From Paracidovorax anthurii (GTDB lineage Bacteria; Pseudomonadota; Gammaproteobacteria; Burkholderiales; Burkholderiaceae_C): a stretch of DNA of 63,132 nt. Every line of letters begins with the position of its first letter. The stretch's first letter is position 1. The translations under genes and the position numbers were made by a program. Positions 43,161 to 51,537 of the stretch are shown here, piece after piece. The notes under the pieces are model-generated. The model made no database searches and had not been told where the DNA came from. It saw only the letters and a program-made list of their open reading frames with translations. The stretch lies in contig NZ_QLTA01000032.1 in the NCBI RefSeq assembly GCF_003269065.1, forward strand, positions 1 to 63,132. The letters run 5' to 3'.

Positions 43161-43518
43161 AGAGAGGGACTCGATATAAAACGTGGGGCGTGCCGGAGAG
43201 CGCACCGCCATCCATGGGGAATCAGGAAAGCATCCCCTGTATTCGTTCGCTTTCAACGGGGTCGGCAATGAGATTTCCGATCGGAACCGCCTGAAGGGAG
43301 AAAAATTATTCATACCCCGCAATGGCCATCAATACCCATTCGTCAATGCATCGAATAACCAATAGCCACTGATTCGCTGACCAAAGTGCAGCGCGATGGC
43401 CAGCCGCGGCGGCCCGGGCCGGCCCCGTGGCACGTCCTGGACGGACCTGTCCGCATCCATGGGTTGATGGGCACGGCAGCCCATTGCCGATCGCCCGGCG
43501 CCAGCGCTCCCGCTGTCG
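43161..43518. other. Gene-free stretch, right border of cargo 2
   Basis: About 358 bp, with an AT-richer zone around 43240-43370 that likely holds the LysR promoter. I see no inverted repeats or integrase gene that would define how cargo 2 entered. Confidence 0.4.
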
Positions 43519-43782
43519 CTACCCGCGCTCCGCGATCCAGCGGTGCACCTCCTCCGCACGCCAGGCGGTGATGCCTTCCGACAGCCGCAAGGGCGCCGGA
43601 AACGCCCCGGCCTTCACCCGCCGCCAGAGCGTGGATTTCGAGAATGGAATGCACTGGAGCAGCAGCCGCTGGCGGATGAAGCCGGAGGCTGGCAAGGTCG
43701 GCGGCGGCGTTGGGCTCGCGGCCATCAGTTGCGCGGACGTGCCCATGGGCACAGGGGTGGGGGACGGGGATGCGATGTGCAT
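43519..43782 (-). CDS. AlpA-family DNA-binding protein (87 aa)
   Basis: The C-terminal 55 residues form a MerR-like AlpA winged helix: GFIRQRLLLQCIPFSKSTLW, then RVKAGAFPAPLRLSEGITAW and VHRWIAERG. The N-terminal 30 residues are proline- and serine-rich. AAAGGA touches an earlier ATG (43788), so the ATG at 43782 is better placed. AlpA proteins regulate excision or integrase genes in many mobile elements. Confidence 0.82.
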   Translation of the reverse strand: MHIASPSPTPVPMGTSAQLMAASPTPPPTLPASGFIRQRLLLQCIPFSKSTLWRRVKAGAFPAPLRLSEGITAWRAEEVHRWIAERG

Positions 43783-43788
43783 GATCAT

Positions 43789-44246
43789 TCCTTTCCCGAG
43801 CGTTCTGCCCGTGGGTGGAGGGGATGACCCGCTATGTCGCTGCGGATGTGGTCTGGAGAAGTGCCGCAGCCAAGGAACGCAATGCTCGTGTCCCCCCGCG
43901 TCGGCGTTCCGGTCGGTTGCGGGGTATCTGGAAAGGATGGCGCGCGACGCAGTCGCGTGCCGGGCAATTGCGCCTCAGGCACGAATGGATGGCGGGCGCG
44001 CATGCAGGCCGCGCGCAACGTCGTGAACAGGCTGGGACTACCTGCATTGGCAAGGCAGGAGGCTGAAGGCAGGTGACGACTGCGACGGGGCCGGCACAGG
44101 CCGGCGGAGCACACGGGGGCAAACAACGCGTGTCCTCCCGAACCACTGTACTGCGGGGCCGATCGCAGATGCGCCCCTGCCCGCCGTGCCGCATGGCAAT
44201 CGATGGCCGGGCGGGCGTTTTCGGGTGGCGATGCGACGCCCTGGCC
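43789..44246. other. Gene-free stretch
   Basis: About 458 bp between alpA and the DUF1845-type gene. Several open frames overlap on both strands without ribosome binding sites. No repeat array or terminator seen. Confidence 0.35.
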
Positions 44247-45029
44247 CTACCCGGGACTTGGCGCGACCTCGTCCAACCCCGCTGCCGCCGGCGATGGCGC
44301 GACCCCGGTGGCCTCGGGCTCCTCCTCCACGACGGCGACGGGCAAATCCTCCCGCTGCGGGGAAACGTCTCCGGGGAGCGTGTCCTCGCCGTCCGCGGAG
44401 GCCTCGCCCACCATCGGAGGGCGACGCACGTCGAGGGCATTCATTTCTCGGCGCAGCCGGGTGGCGAGATTGCGCGCTCCGTTGGCGACGTCGCGCACTT
44501 TGCGCTTCAGCGCCGCCCGCTCGATGTCGACGGCCTGGGTCGTGATGACCTCGTGGATCTCCAGCGTCTGCAGCAGCGGCATCAACTGGTCGAGCTTGCC
44601 CAGGATTTCCAGGTATCGCCGGCTGCTGGATGACAGTACCCCGACATCGAGCTCCATCGGCACCGTGTCATAGGTCGCTGCGCTGGTGATGCCATGGGCC
44701 TGGAAGAGGGCCTCGGCTCCGTCGATGGACTGGTTCAGTTGATCGGTCACCTTGTCCATCTGCTCGCGGATCAGTCCCTCGACCTTCGCGACGTCGTCGT
44801 GGTTGAGCCGCGTGCGTGAGATCACCGAAATGAAATGGATGCCCAGCTGGAAAGTGTTGAAGTACCGCACGAAAAGCCGCTTGCCTTCCGCGCTCGAGAA
44901 GCTCGCCCTGATCTTCAGGCTCGCGGCTTCGACCCGGCGGAAGTCGGCCTTCGTTTCTTTAGAAAGGATGCGCGCATTGACGCCCCCCTGGTCGTACTTG
45001 GCATGCTTGATGGATTCGCTGTCGGCCAT
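44247..45029 (-). CDS. DUF1845/AcaB-like ICE protein (260 aa)
   Basis: AGGAGG lies before the ATG at 45029. The protein has FVRYFNTFQLGIHFISVISR, then RRYLEILGKLDQLMPLLQTL and KRKVRDVANGARNLATRLRR, the helical pattern of DUF1845 ICE proteins, a family that includes the IncC transfer regulator AcaB. The C-terminal 60 residues are acidic and proline-rich. A link to the FlhDC-like pair at 51.2 kb is plausible because AcaB works together with AcaCD in IncC plasmids. Family assignment is moderate. Confidence 0.6.
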   Translation of the reverse strand: MADSESIKHAKYDQGGVNARILSKETKADFRRVEAASLKIRASFSSAEGKRLFVRYFNTFQLGIHFISVISRTRLNHDDVAKVEGLIREQMDKVTDQLNQSIDGAEALFQAHGITSAATYDTVPMELDVGVLSSSSRRYLEILGKLDQLMPLLQTLEIHEVITTQAVDIERAALKRKVRDVANGARNLATRLRREMNALDVRRPPMVGEASADGEDTLPGDVSPQREDLPVAVVEEEPEATGVAPSPAAAGLDEVAPSPG

Positions 45030-45350
45030 GATCGGAACCTCCTGAGGCATCGCGCCGCACTCGAATGATCGGCAAGGGCCCCGCGCGTCGCCACGCGAAA
45101 CAGGCTCGAAGTCGGCGTGATTTCGGCATTGGAGGCCGTTGCGGCCGCTGCGGGCATTGACGCCCGAGGACGGCGTGCCTACCGTGTGGTCCATGCAGTA
45201 GCTGGCCCTGCACTCCCCCGGCAAGCCCTGGAACTTCCCCGACGCGATGCGCAGCGCTGCTGCGCATGCATCGCTGCCGCGACCTTGACGCTTCTCACCG
45301 GCGGCTTTCGAAGCCGGGGTCGAAGACCCCTCGGCCTGGCGCCGAAAGCT
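45030..45350. other. Divergent intergenic region
   Basis: It separates the leftward DUF1845-type gene and the rightward 45517 gene and should carry both promoters. A hairpin-forming segment (AAGCCGGGGTCGAAGACCCC, near 45311) lies at its right end. No confident promoter boxes. Confidence 0.35.
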
Positions 45351-45516
45351 TCTCCCTGCCGGTCGCTGGCACACCGGCCCCACGGCGCTCTCGCGCCGTG
45401 ATCCCGCCAGCCCTGGAATCCCTGGTCCGCACCGCGGATCCGTTCACAACGTCCACCCCTTGGGGCCATCCGCCCCGACGGGTGCGTTGGCTCCTGCCTT
45501 TCCCAAGGAGCCCACC
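45351..45516 (+). promoter_or_regulatory. Two-module structured leader, copy at 45.4 kb
   Basis: Module A: TTCTCCCTGC, then CCGGT-CGCTGGCAC-ACCGG (45359-45377) followed by CCACGGC. Module B: GGGGC-CATCC-GCCCC (45462-45476), ending 40 nt before the ATG at 45517, with AAGGAG. Module A is nearly repeated before the DUF932 gene (49521-49547). The shared order of two hairpins in unlinked positions points to a structured RNA. Confidence 0.5.
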
Positions 45517-46125
45517 ATGCTGGACCACAGCATCCCGTTCGAAACACATCCCGTCCCGCCGATCGGCGTCTTCCCGGGCACCGACCCTGCCGAGCATTCC
45601 GTCTTCCAGACCCTGCTCGAGAGGCTGCAATCCGGGGACGCCCACATCGCCCCGCTCGACACGGCTGCGGCCAAAGCCCTGTTCGATGGCGCGAACGACA
45701 CATCGCCCATCGAATGGAGCGAAGAAGACATCGTGCTGCTCCATTGGCGCCTGTTGAAGGAGGTCCATCGCCTGGCCGATCCCGAGACACCGCTGGAGGA
45801 AAAGCTCGACACCCTGCGCTGGGTGTTCACCGAGCGCGACAAGGACCGCGAGCCCTTCAGCTTCGTTTCCTGCCTGCGCGTCGTGGGCTGCAGCCCGTTG
45901 TCGCCCCTGCCGTACTGCGGCCTGCTCGATGCCGAAGAGGTCCGCGATCGCATCCGCTGCACCGTGGGCCGCTGGCTGCACCAGACCCTGGCGCGCTACC
46001 CCGCCTGGGTACGCGAGGCCATCGTGGACCACCCCGATTGGGTCGAGGCCCGACTGGCACGCGACCCCCAGTGGATCAACGCGGAGATCCGGCGCATCGC
46101 CGTCGAGGGCGACCTGTTCGCCTGA
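45517..46125 (+). CDS. Hypothetical ICE protein (202 aa)
   Basis: AAGGAG precedes the ATG. The soluble, acidic protein starts MLDHSIPFETHPVPPIGVFP and contains EWSEEDIVLLHWRLLKEVHR and VRDRIRCTVGRWLHQTLARY. The C-terminal repeat-like VDHPDWVEARLARDPQWINA resembles short repeats in other bacterial unknowns. No known domain. It is first in a rightward group that leads to the GHKL ATPase. Confidence 0.6.
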   Translation: MLDHSIPFETHPVPPIGVFPGTDPAEHSVFQTLLERLQSGDAHIAPLDTAAAKALFDGANDTSPIEWSEEDIVLLHWRLLKEVHRLADPETPLEEKLDTLRWVFTERDKDREPFSFVSCLRVVGCSPLSPLPYCGLLDAEEVRDRIRCTVGRWLHQTLARYPAWVREAIVDHPDWVEARLARDPQWINAEIRRIAVEGDLFA

Positions 46126-46159
46126 CCTCTTGTCCACCCATTTCTGAAAGGAGTCCGCC

Positions 46160-46408
46160 ATGACCCATTGGAAGGACGCTCTCTGTCTGCTGACGATCTT
46201 CGTGGCCTACGGCCTGGCCGGCCACCTGGACTACCAGGACGCCCTCGCCATGGAAGAAGCCCTGCGTGCGGACATGCCGCAGCCCTGCTCCGCGCCCGAT
46301 CTTGCGCCGGCAGGACCTGCACCGTCGCTCGCGACCGATGCCATGCCGATGCGCCTTGCCGCAGCGGCACCTGTTTCTACGCCGGCCTGCGGGCCGAACC
46401 ACGAGTGA
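46160..46408 (+). CDS. Small membrane or exported protein (82 aa)
   Basis: AAAGGAG precedes the ATG. The N-terminus MTHWKDALCLLTIFVAYGLA is one hydrophobic segment, long enough for a signal anchor. The rest is alanine- and proline-rich with two cysteines. Unknown family. Its 34-bp distance from the upstream gene suggests one operon. Confidence 0.5.
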   Translation: MTHWKDALCLLTIFVAYGLAGHLDYQDALAMEEALRADMPQPCSAPDLAPAGPAPSLATDAMPMRLAAAAPVSTPACGPNHE

Positions 46409-46419
46409 GGGTCACAACC

Positions 46420-46749
46420 ATGCTTCACGCCACGCATCGACCCGCCCGTCCGGACACATTGCTTCCCGTCCGGGCCATGGGTGACATCGAATTCCTCGTG
46501 AAGGAGAGCGAAGTCCTCACCGGCCTGGCCGGCCGCAGCTTCGTCATCGCGGGTGCCGACCGCCTGGTCTACCGGGTGCATTGGCACCCGTTGGGCTTCA
46601 AGGTCGAGCGCCTGGACGTGCACGGCGAAGCCCTGGACAGCCGGCACGTGCTGCCCTGGGAGTTCGAGCGGCACGTGCTGGTCCAGGCCCTCGCCTGCGG
46701 CCAGTTGTTAACGGCGGCCCTCCCCCGCGTTGGGGGCAACTGCGACTGA
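46420..46749 (+). CDS. Hypothetical ICE protein (109 aa)
   Basis: The protein starts MLHATHRPARPDTLLPVRAM and has a small beta-rich core (GRSFVIAGADRLVYRVHWHP, GFKVERLDVHGEALDS). No domain recognised. It sits 11 bp after the small membrane protein gene. A GC hairpin follows before the GHKL gene. Confidence 0.5.
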   Translation: MLHATHRPARPDTLLPVRAMGDIEFLVKESEVLTGLAGRSFVIAGADRLVYRVHWHPLGFKVERLDVHGEALDSRHVLPWEFERHVLVQALACGQLLTAALPRVGGNCD

Positions 46750-46766
46750 ATCTTGACCACCCCGCC

Positions 46767-46781
46767 AGCGGGCCGCCCGCT
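46767..46781 (+). promoter_or_regulatory. Hairpin leader before GHKL ATPase gene
   Basis: AGCGGG-CCG-CCCGCT is a 6-bp stem with a 3-nt loop, 35 nt before the ATG. It fits the habit of GC hairpins before ICE backbone genes in this window. Confidence 0.4.
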
Positions 46782-46816
46782 GTGCGGGACGGTGCCTGGC
46801 ACTTCAGGAGATCTCC

Positions 46817-48439
46817 ATGCAAATCCAAGTTCGCATCAACGAAGAGGGCGCGTTGCGCAACCAGCGCCACGCCTTCACCGATCGGTTCAGCCTGATCACT
46901 GAGCTGCTCCAGAACGCCCGCCGTGCGGGCGCGCTCCACATCTGCGTCGACCACGCGGCCGAGGAGCGTGTGCTGCGCGTGCGGGACGACGGGCACGGCA
47001 TCGAGGACTTCCAGAAGCTCTTGAGCTTCCATGAGTCCGGGTGGGACGCGGGCACCGTGGCCCAGGAACAAGCTTTCGGGATCGGCTTCACGATGTGCCT
47101 CTACGCGGCGACCCGTGTCGTGGTCGCCTCGCGCCATCAGCGCGTGGACATCGACACCGCGGCGGCGCTGCGGCGCAAAGCCTTCGACATCGAGACCACG
47201 GCCCAGCCCGTGGAGGGCACGGCGATCGAGCTGTACGGGGTGGACATCGCCGGCCTGGCGCATCGCATGGAAGCGCTGTGCGAGGGCTTCCCGGTCGACG
47301 TGGTCTTCAACGGCCATCGGCTCGAACGCCGATGCGCAGAGGATCACCTGCAGTGCATGTCCACGCCGATCGGGGCCATGCACGTGGCGGGCCGGCGCGA
47401 CGGCAAGCCCGGCCGGGACACCCTGGTGTTCCTGCAGGGCATCTGCGTGAAACGGCCCATGTATTGCAGCACCAGCGACGCCAATGTCGTGCACCTGGAT
47501 CCCCGGCAGTTCATGGCACGGCTGCCCGACCGGGACACGCTGATCGACGCGGACCAGCAGGTCCAGAAGATCCAGGATCAGGTCAGGCAGTCCTGGCGGA
47601 CCATCCTGGAAGCGGCGCGCGCGCAGATGTCCCCGGCGGAGTTCGTCGAGACCTATTTCGACGCCATGACGCACTGGGGCCATGTGGACCTGCTCAACGA
47701 CATGGATGCACTGCCGGCGGCGCTGTTCGAGCGCATCGTCGGCTACCCCGTCCAGGCGCCCTACGATCAGCGGCACTATGTCGCGCCGGTCGAGGTCGTA
47801 CCGAGTCGCTGCGACATCGAGGCCGGCCGCGTGACGCTCGTGTCGCTGGGCTGGCCCCGCGACGCAGAGAACACGGGGCACTGGATGCTCGCCAGGTACA
47901 AGCAGTGGCTCAATGTCAAGGCCTACGCCCTGCACCCGGACCACTGGCTTCGGCCCCATGTCCGCTACATCGAGAACCACGAGGCGCACATCGAAGCGCG
48001 CGGGGAAACGGCGCGCGCCACGCTGGAAGGCCGGTGGGCCTGGCCCCTGGTCATCCTCTGCCAGTCGGTGCGCATCCGCGTGGGCGACCATGTGGTGGAC
48101 ATCGTGGACGAAGGCGTGTGCCGCGGCGATGACATCCTTGTTCCCGTCGGCGAAGCCTCGGGCGAGCCGGTGCGCCAGCTGTCCGACTTCATCGACGACC
48201 ACGATCGCTACCGCGAAGACGAGATGAATGCGGACCGCGACGCGCTGGCCGGTCTCATCCGGCGCCTGCGCTCCACGGATCCTGCGCAGACCCTGGCGTC
48301 GCTGCTGGCCGAACTCCACCTCGACAAGTACCCGCTGCTGCATGGCAGACACTTCGAGGTGACCGTGGGTGTCGGCGGCCAGCCCGGCTGCACGGTGGAA
48401 CTCGCCCAGGGCGCCGGAGACCGCGATGCAGAACGCTGA
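46817..48439 (+). CDS. GHKL-type ATPase, HSP90/MutL-like N-terminal domain (540 aa)
   Basis: The Bergerat ATP fold is clear: ELLQNARRAGA (Glu29 and Asn33), DDGHGI (Asp58, Gly59, Gly61) and FGIGF (87-91). Beyond about residue 200 the protein is unlike HSP90, MutL or gyrase B, and has no histidine-kinase parts. Asp and Asn needed for Mg-ATP are present, so it should bind and probably hydrolyse ATP. It overlaps the Toprim gene by 14 bp, so the two proteins may work together. Family function unknown to me. Confidence 0.8.
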   Translation: MQIQVRINEEGALRNQRHAFTDRFSLITELLQNARRAGALHICVDHAAEERVLRVRDDGHGIEDFQKLLSFHESGWDAGTVAQEQAFGIGFTMCLYAATRVVVASRHQRVDIDTAAALRRKAFDIETTAQPVEGTAIELYGVDIAGLAHRMEALCEGFPVDVVFNGHRLERRCAEDHLQCMSTPIGAMHVAGRRDGKPGRDTLVFLQGICVKRPMYCSTSDANVVHLDPRQFMARLPDRDTLIDADQQVQKIQDQVRQSWRTILEAARAQMSPAEFVETYFDAMTHWGHVDLLNDMDALPAALFERIVGYPVQAPYDQRHYVAPVEVVPSRCDIEAGRVTLVSLGWPRDAENTGHWMLARYKQWLNVKAYALHPDHWLRPHVRYIENHEAHIEARGETARATLEGRWAWPLVILCQSVRIRVGDHVVDIVDEGVCRGDDILVPVGEASGEPVRQLSDFIDDHDRYREDEMNADRDALAGLIRRLRSTDPAQTLASLLAELHLDKYPLLHGRHFEVTVGVGGQPGCTVELAQGAGDRDAER

Positions 48440-49439
48440 GTACGCGGCGCGCATCGAGGCCGTCAAGCAACGCGCGCACGGCCGCTGGACCGAGATCCTC
48501 GGGGCCCTGGGCCTGGACGAGCGCCTGCTCAAGCGCAGGCCGATGCCCTGCCCCGTCTGCAAGGACGGGGTGGACCGTTTCCAGTACACCGACAAGTACG
48601 GCGAGGGGAACTACCACTGCCGCAAGTGCGGTCCCGGTGGCGGCTTCAAGCTGCTGCAGGCCTGCAAGGGCCTGGAATTCCATGCAGCGCTGTGCGCTGT
48701 CGAGAAGATGCTGGGCATGCTGCCGCCGGCCAGGCCTATCCCTGCGGCCGCTGAAGCCGCACCGGAGCGCATGAAGAAGCTGGTGCAGCGCATCTGGAAC
48801 GAGGCGCGCGCCGTCACGCTCGGCGATGAGGTGGACCGCTACCTGCGGGGCCGGGGACTGTCCTTGAGCAGCTACCCCGCGTCGTTGCGCTTTCACCCGG
48901 CTCTCGGCTACTACCAGAAGGAAGGCGCGGCCAAGGCCCGCAAGGTCGCCGAGTACCCCGCGATGCTGGCCAGCGTGCAGGACGCGCAGGGTGCGGTCAC
49001 GCTGCACCGCACCTACCTGAGCTCCGGCCGCAAGCTCGACGCGCCCGATGCCAAGAAGGTGCTGAGCAGCGGCTTCGCAGGCGGCGCCGTCCGGCTGGCA
49101 GACGCGACCGACGAACTGGCCGTCTGCGAAGGCATCGAGACGGGGATCGCGGTACTGCTGGCACACGGCAAGCCCGTGTGGTGCGCCTTGAGTGCGGGCA
49201 ACCTGGAAAAGCTCTGGATCCCGGACTCGGTGCGCAGCGTGTGCATCTACAGCGACAACGATGCCGACGGCGACTACACCGGCCAGGCGAGTGCCTACGC
49301 GCTCGCACGCCGGCTCCGGCGCGAGCCGGCCGGCAGTGGACCTCGCACGGTACGCGTCTTCGTGCCGCGTCAGGCGGGCACGGATTGGGCCGACGTGTGG
49401 CGGCAGCGGCAAGAAGCCGTCCTGCTGCGCGCGGCTTGA
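48426..49439 (+). CDS. Toprim-domain primase-like protein (337 aa)
   Basis: A zinc ribbon, PCPVC (Cys42, Cys45) and CRKC (Cys65, Cys68), is followed by a linker and a Toprim domain with CEGIETGIAVLL and VCIYSDNDADG. This is the mobile-element primase/helicase-like plan (DUF7146/Toprim_3), without the helicase part. It may prime DNA synthesis during transfer or replication of the element. It starts inside the end of the GHKL gene. Confidence 0.85.
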   Translation: MQNAEYAARIEAVKQRAHGRWTEILGALGLDERLLKRRPMPCPVCKDGVDRFQYTDKYGEGNYHCRKCGPGGGFKLLQACKGLEFHAALCAVEKMLGMLPPARPIPAAAEAAPERMKKLVQRIWNEARAVTLGDEVDRYLRGRGLSLSSYPASLRFHPALGYYQKEGAAKARKVAEYPAMLASVQDAQGAVTLHRTYLSSGRKLDAPDAKKVLSSGFAGGAVRLADATDELAVCEGIETGIAVLLAHGKPVWCALSAGNLEKLWIPDSVRSVCIYSDNDADGDYTGQASAYALARRLRREPAGSGPRTVRVFVPRQAGTDWADVWRQRQEAVLLRAA

Positions 49440-49479
49440 TCTTGGCTGGGGGTGGGCATCGTGCCCTCCCCCGCTTTTT

Positions 49480-49713
49480 CAGCGCAGGTTCAGGCTCCTG
49501 AGCCTGCACTGAAAAGGTTTCTCCCCCTGGTCGCTGCCAGACCAGGCCGCCACGGCATCCGTCGTGCGGCAAAGGCAGCCTCGGAAGATCACGCGCGGCC
49601 CCGGTCGCGCCCACAGCGGATCGGCCCATGCCGGTCCTTCACCCACCCTCGCGGGGACGCGCGTCCCCGCAGGGGGAGTGTCGTCCCCGTTTTTTTTGCA
49701 ATCGGAGATTGTC
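49480..49713 (+). promoter_or_regulatory. Two-module structured leader of DUF932 gene, GGGGAC/GTCCCC copy 3
   Basis: An imperfect hairpin at 49480-49515 is followed by TTTCTCCCCC and CTGGTC-GCTGCCA-GACCAG (49529-49547), matching module A at 45.36 kb. Further on, GCGGGGAC-GCGC-GTCCCCGC (49651-49670) ends 43 nt before the ATG, and a second GTCCCC follows at about 49683-49688. An eight-T run and CGGAG precede the start. The T-run after the second arm could terminate transcription if that arm pairs. Confidence 0.6.
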
Positions 49714-50778
49714 ATGAAGAACGGACGTACCCTGGTGAGCCTGGCGCAGGAACTGCAACGCCAGCTCGAGAGCAAGAAGGACCTGGTCGTGCCCTCGCCG
49801 CTCGTGCGCCACAGCACCAGCGAAAGCGGCGGCACGAGCCTCGTGATCGAAGAGGCCGGCGGGCCGGCCTCCTATGGCGTGACACCCCTGGCGCGGCGCC
49901 AGCTGGCCGACAAGCTGGGCATCCCGTACGCGTATTTCGAGCGCATGCGCGAGAACCATCCGGCACTGCTGGACCGCAACGTCAACACCTGGCTGCAGAG
50001 CGAAGCCGATCGGCGACTGCTGCGCACGCTCGACGGTAATGTGCGCGCCGTGCTGTCCGACCGCTATCGCCGCCTGGACAACTATGCCCTGGTCGAGCAC
50101 GTCCTGCCGATCCTGCGGGGACTGCCGGGCCTGGCGATCGAATCGGTGGAATTGACCGAGACGCGCATGTACCTCAAGTGCGTCACGTCCCGGCTGACGT
50201 ACGAGATGGCGCCCGGTGACATCGTGCAGGCGGGCATCGCGATCTCGAATTCGGAAGTCGGGCAGGGCACGCTGTCGGTGCAGCCGCTGCTGTTCCGACT
50301 GGTGTGCCGCAACGGCCTGATCGTGGCCGACCGCGCGCTGCGCAAGACACACGTGGGGCGTTCGCTGGCCCAGGAGGATGACGGCGTGAGGGTCTACCAG
50401 GACGATACCCTGCAAGCCGACGACAAGGCCTTCTTCCTGAAGGTTCGCGACGTCGTGCAGGCATCGGTGTCCGAGGTGAGTTTCCAGCAGGCGGCCGCGA
50501 AGATGCAGAGGACCATGGGCATCCAGCTCACCGGGGATCCGGTGCAGAGCGTGGAAGTGCTGGCCCAGCGCTACACGCTCAACGACGCCGAACGTTCGGG
50601 GGTGCTGCGCCATCTGGTGGCAGGCGGCGACCTGTCGGGCTACGGCCTGGTCAACGCGGTCACCCACTACAGCCAGGAAGTGGACGACTACGACCGGGCG
50701 ACCGAGTTCGAAGTGCTGGGCGGCAAGCTCATCGAGCTGAGTGCCGCCGAATGGAAGCCGCTCGCCGAAGCCGCTTGA
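49714..50778 (+). CDS. DUF932 family protein (354 aa)
   Basis: The protein has SYGVTPLARRQLADKLGIPY and HPALLDRNVNTWLQ, then RRLLRTLDGNVRAVLSDRYR and LEIRN-like LFRLVCRNGLIVADRALRKT, the blocks of DUF932 (phage/plasmid-like protein, TIGR03299-related). Such genes are common on plasmids, phages and ICEs; function is unknown, with DNA metabolism or anti-restriction suggested. The elaborate leader shows it is under special control. Confidence 0.82.
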   Translation: MKNGRTLVSLAQELQRQLESKKDLVVPSPLVRHSTSESGGTSLVIEEAGGPASYGVTPLARRQLADKLGIPYAYFERMRENHPALLDRNVNTWLQSEADRRLLRTLDGNVRAVLSDRYRRLDNYALVEHVLPILRGLPGLAIESVELTETRMYLKCVTSRLTYEMAPGDIVQAGIAISNSEVGQGTLSVQPLLFRLVCRNGLIVADRALRKTHVGRSLAQEDDGVRVYQDDTLQADDKAFFLKVRDVVQASVSEVSFQQAAAKMQRTMGIQLTGDPVQSVEVLAQRYTLNDAERSGVLRHLVAGGDLSGYGLVNAVTHYSQEVDDYDRATEFEVLGGKLIELSAAEWKPLAEAA

Positions 50779-50828
50779 TGCCGGTGCGCCGCCTCAGGAC
50801 GCAAAGGGTTCCCCTTTGCCGTCCGGGC

Positions 50829-50849
50829 GGCGCCCGCGCTCCGGGCGCC
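50829..50849 (+). terminator. Strong hairpin after DUF932 gene
   Basis: GGCGCCCG-CGCTC-CGGGCGCC has an 8-bp perfect stem, 50 bp after the DUF932 stop. No T-run follows, so factor-independent termination is uncertain. A second stem GGCGCAG-GCT-CTGCGCC lies at 50954-50970. Confidence 0.4.
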
Positions 50850-51222
50850 GCGGCCAATGCGCCTCGCTTCCCGAATGGAGCGCCGCATGTGCTCGAGCCC
50901 GGCCACCGGACAAAGGAAGTCCGGCAAGCCGGGATCGCCTGGGTCCCGCCACCGGCGCAGGCTCTGCGCCGTCCGCCGGGTCGGTCCCCCGCCGTACTGC
51001 CATCCCTGATACGTAATGTCACAAATTCCGAAACCGGCCCGCAGAACGCGCCGTTTCCGGTGGCAACCGCATCGGATCCGAGCAGAGGCAGCAAATCTCG
51101 TGTCATTCCCCATGACAGACAACCTATCCTGCTTCGGGCCCCAGACCACTCCATAGCCTTTCGAGGACGTCGTGAATCATCGTTGACAACAGCCCCGTTC
51201 CGGGGACTACCAAGGAACCGAC
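50850..51222. other. Intergenic region upstream of FlhD/FlhC-like pair
   Basis: It should hold the promoter of the activator operon. A TTGACA occurs at 51184, and CCCCG-TTC-CGGGG (51193-51205) forms a hairpin just before AAGGA and the ATG. No paired -10 box can be assigned with confidence. Confidence 0.4.
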
Positions 51223-51537
51223 ATGCGCCACCTGCTCTTATCCGATGTGCAATCCACCAACCTGCAAATGCTCCACGTGATCCTTCTGGGCGCGGAGCGG
51301 GACATGGTGGGCACCTGCCGCAAGTACGGCCTGCACGCCAGCCAGGCTGAACGCCTGCGCACCATGACGCCACCAGAGCTCTGGGCCCTCGTGTACGCCG
51401 TCGGTGAGACATCGCTGTTCATTCCCAGGAGCGACCTCGTCGCACTGATCGACTCGCCGCCGGCGCTGGTCGGCACCCTGGCTGCGGCGCACCCGCCCCA
51501 CCCCACCAAGTCCAGGCCCATCCAGGCGCAATCATGA
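51223..51537 (+). CDS. FlhD-like transcriptional co-activator (104 aa)
   Basis: The small helical protein reads LLSDVQSTNLQMLHVILLGA, FlhD-like in the position of YDINLSYLLLAQRL, then a helix RKYGLHASQAERLRTMTPPE and LWALVYAVGETSLFIPRSDL, matching the FlhD order of helices. Alone the similarity is weak; adjacency to a clear FlhC homologue makes it strong. FlhD gives DNA-binding specificity to the FlhD4C2 complex. Its stop overlaps the FlhC-like start (ATGA). Confidence 0.7.
   Translation: MRHLLLSDVQSTNLQMLHVILLGAERDMVGTCRKYGLHASQAERLRTMTPPELWALVYAVGETSLFIPRSDLVALIDSPPALVGTLAAAHPPHPTKSRPIQAQS

Noticed and set aside
46598-48595. A 665-codon minus-strand frame opposite the GHKL gene
   Set aside because: No domain, histidine- and arginine-rich mirror composition, while the plus-strand frame has full ATPase motifs.
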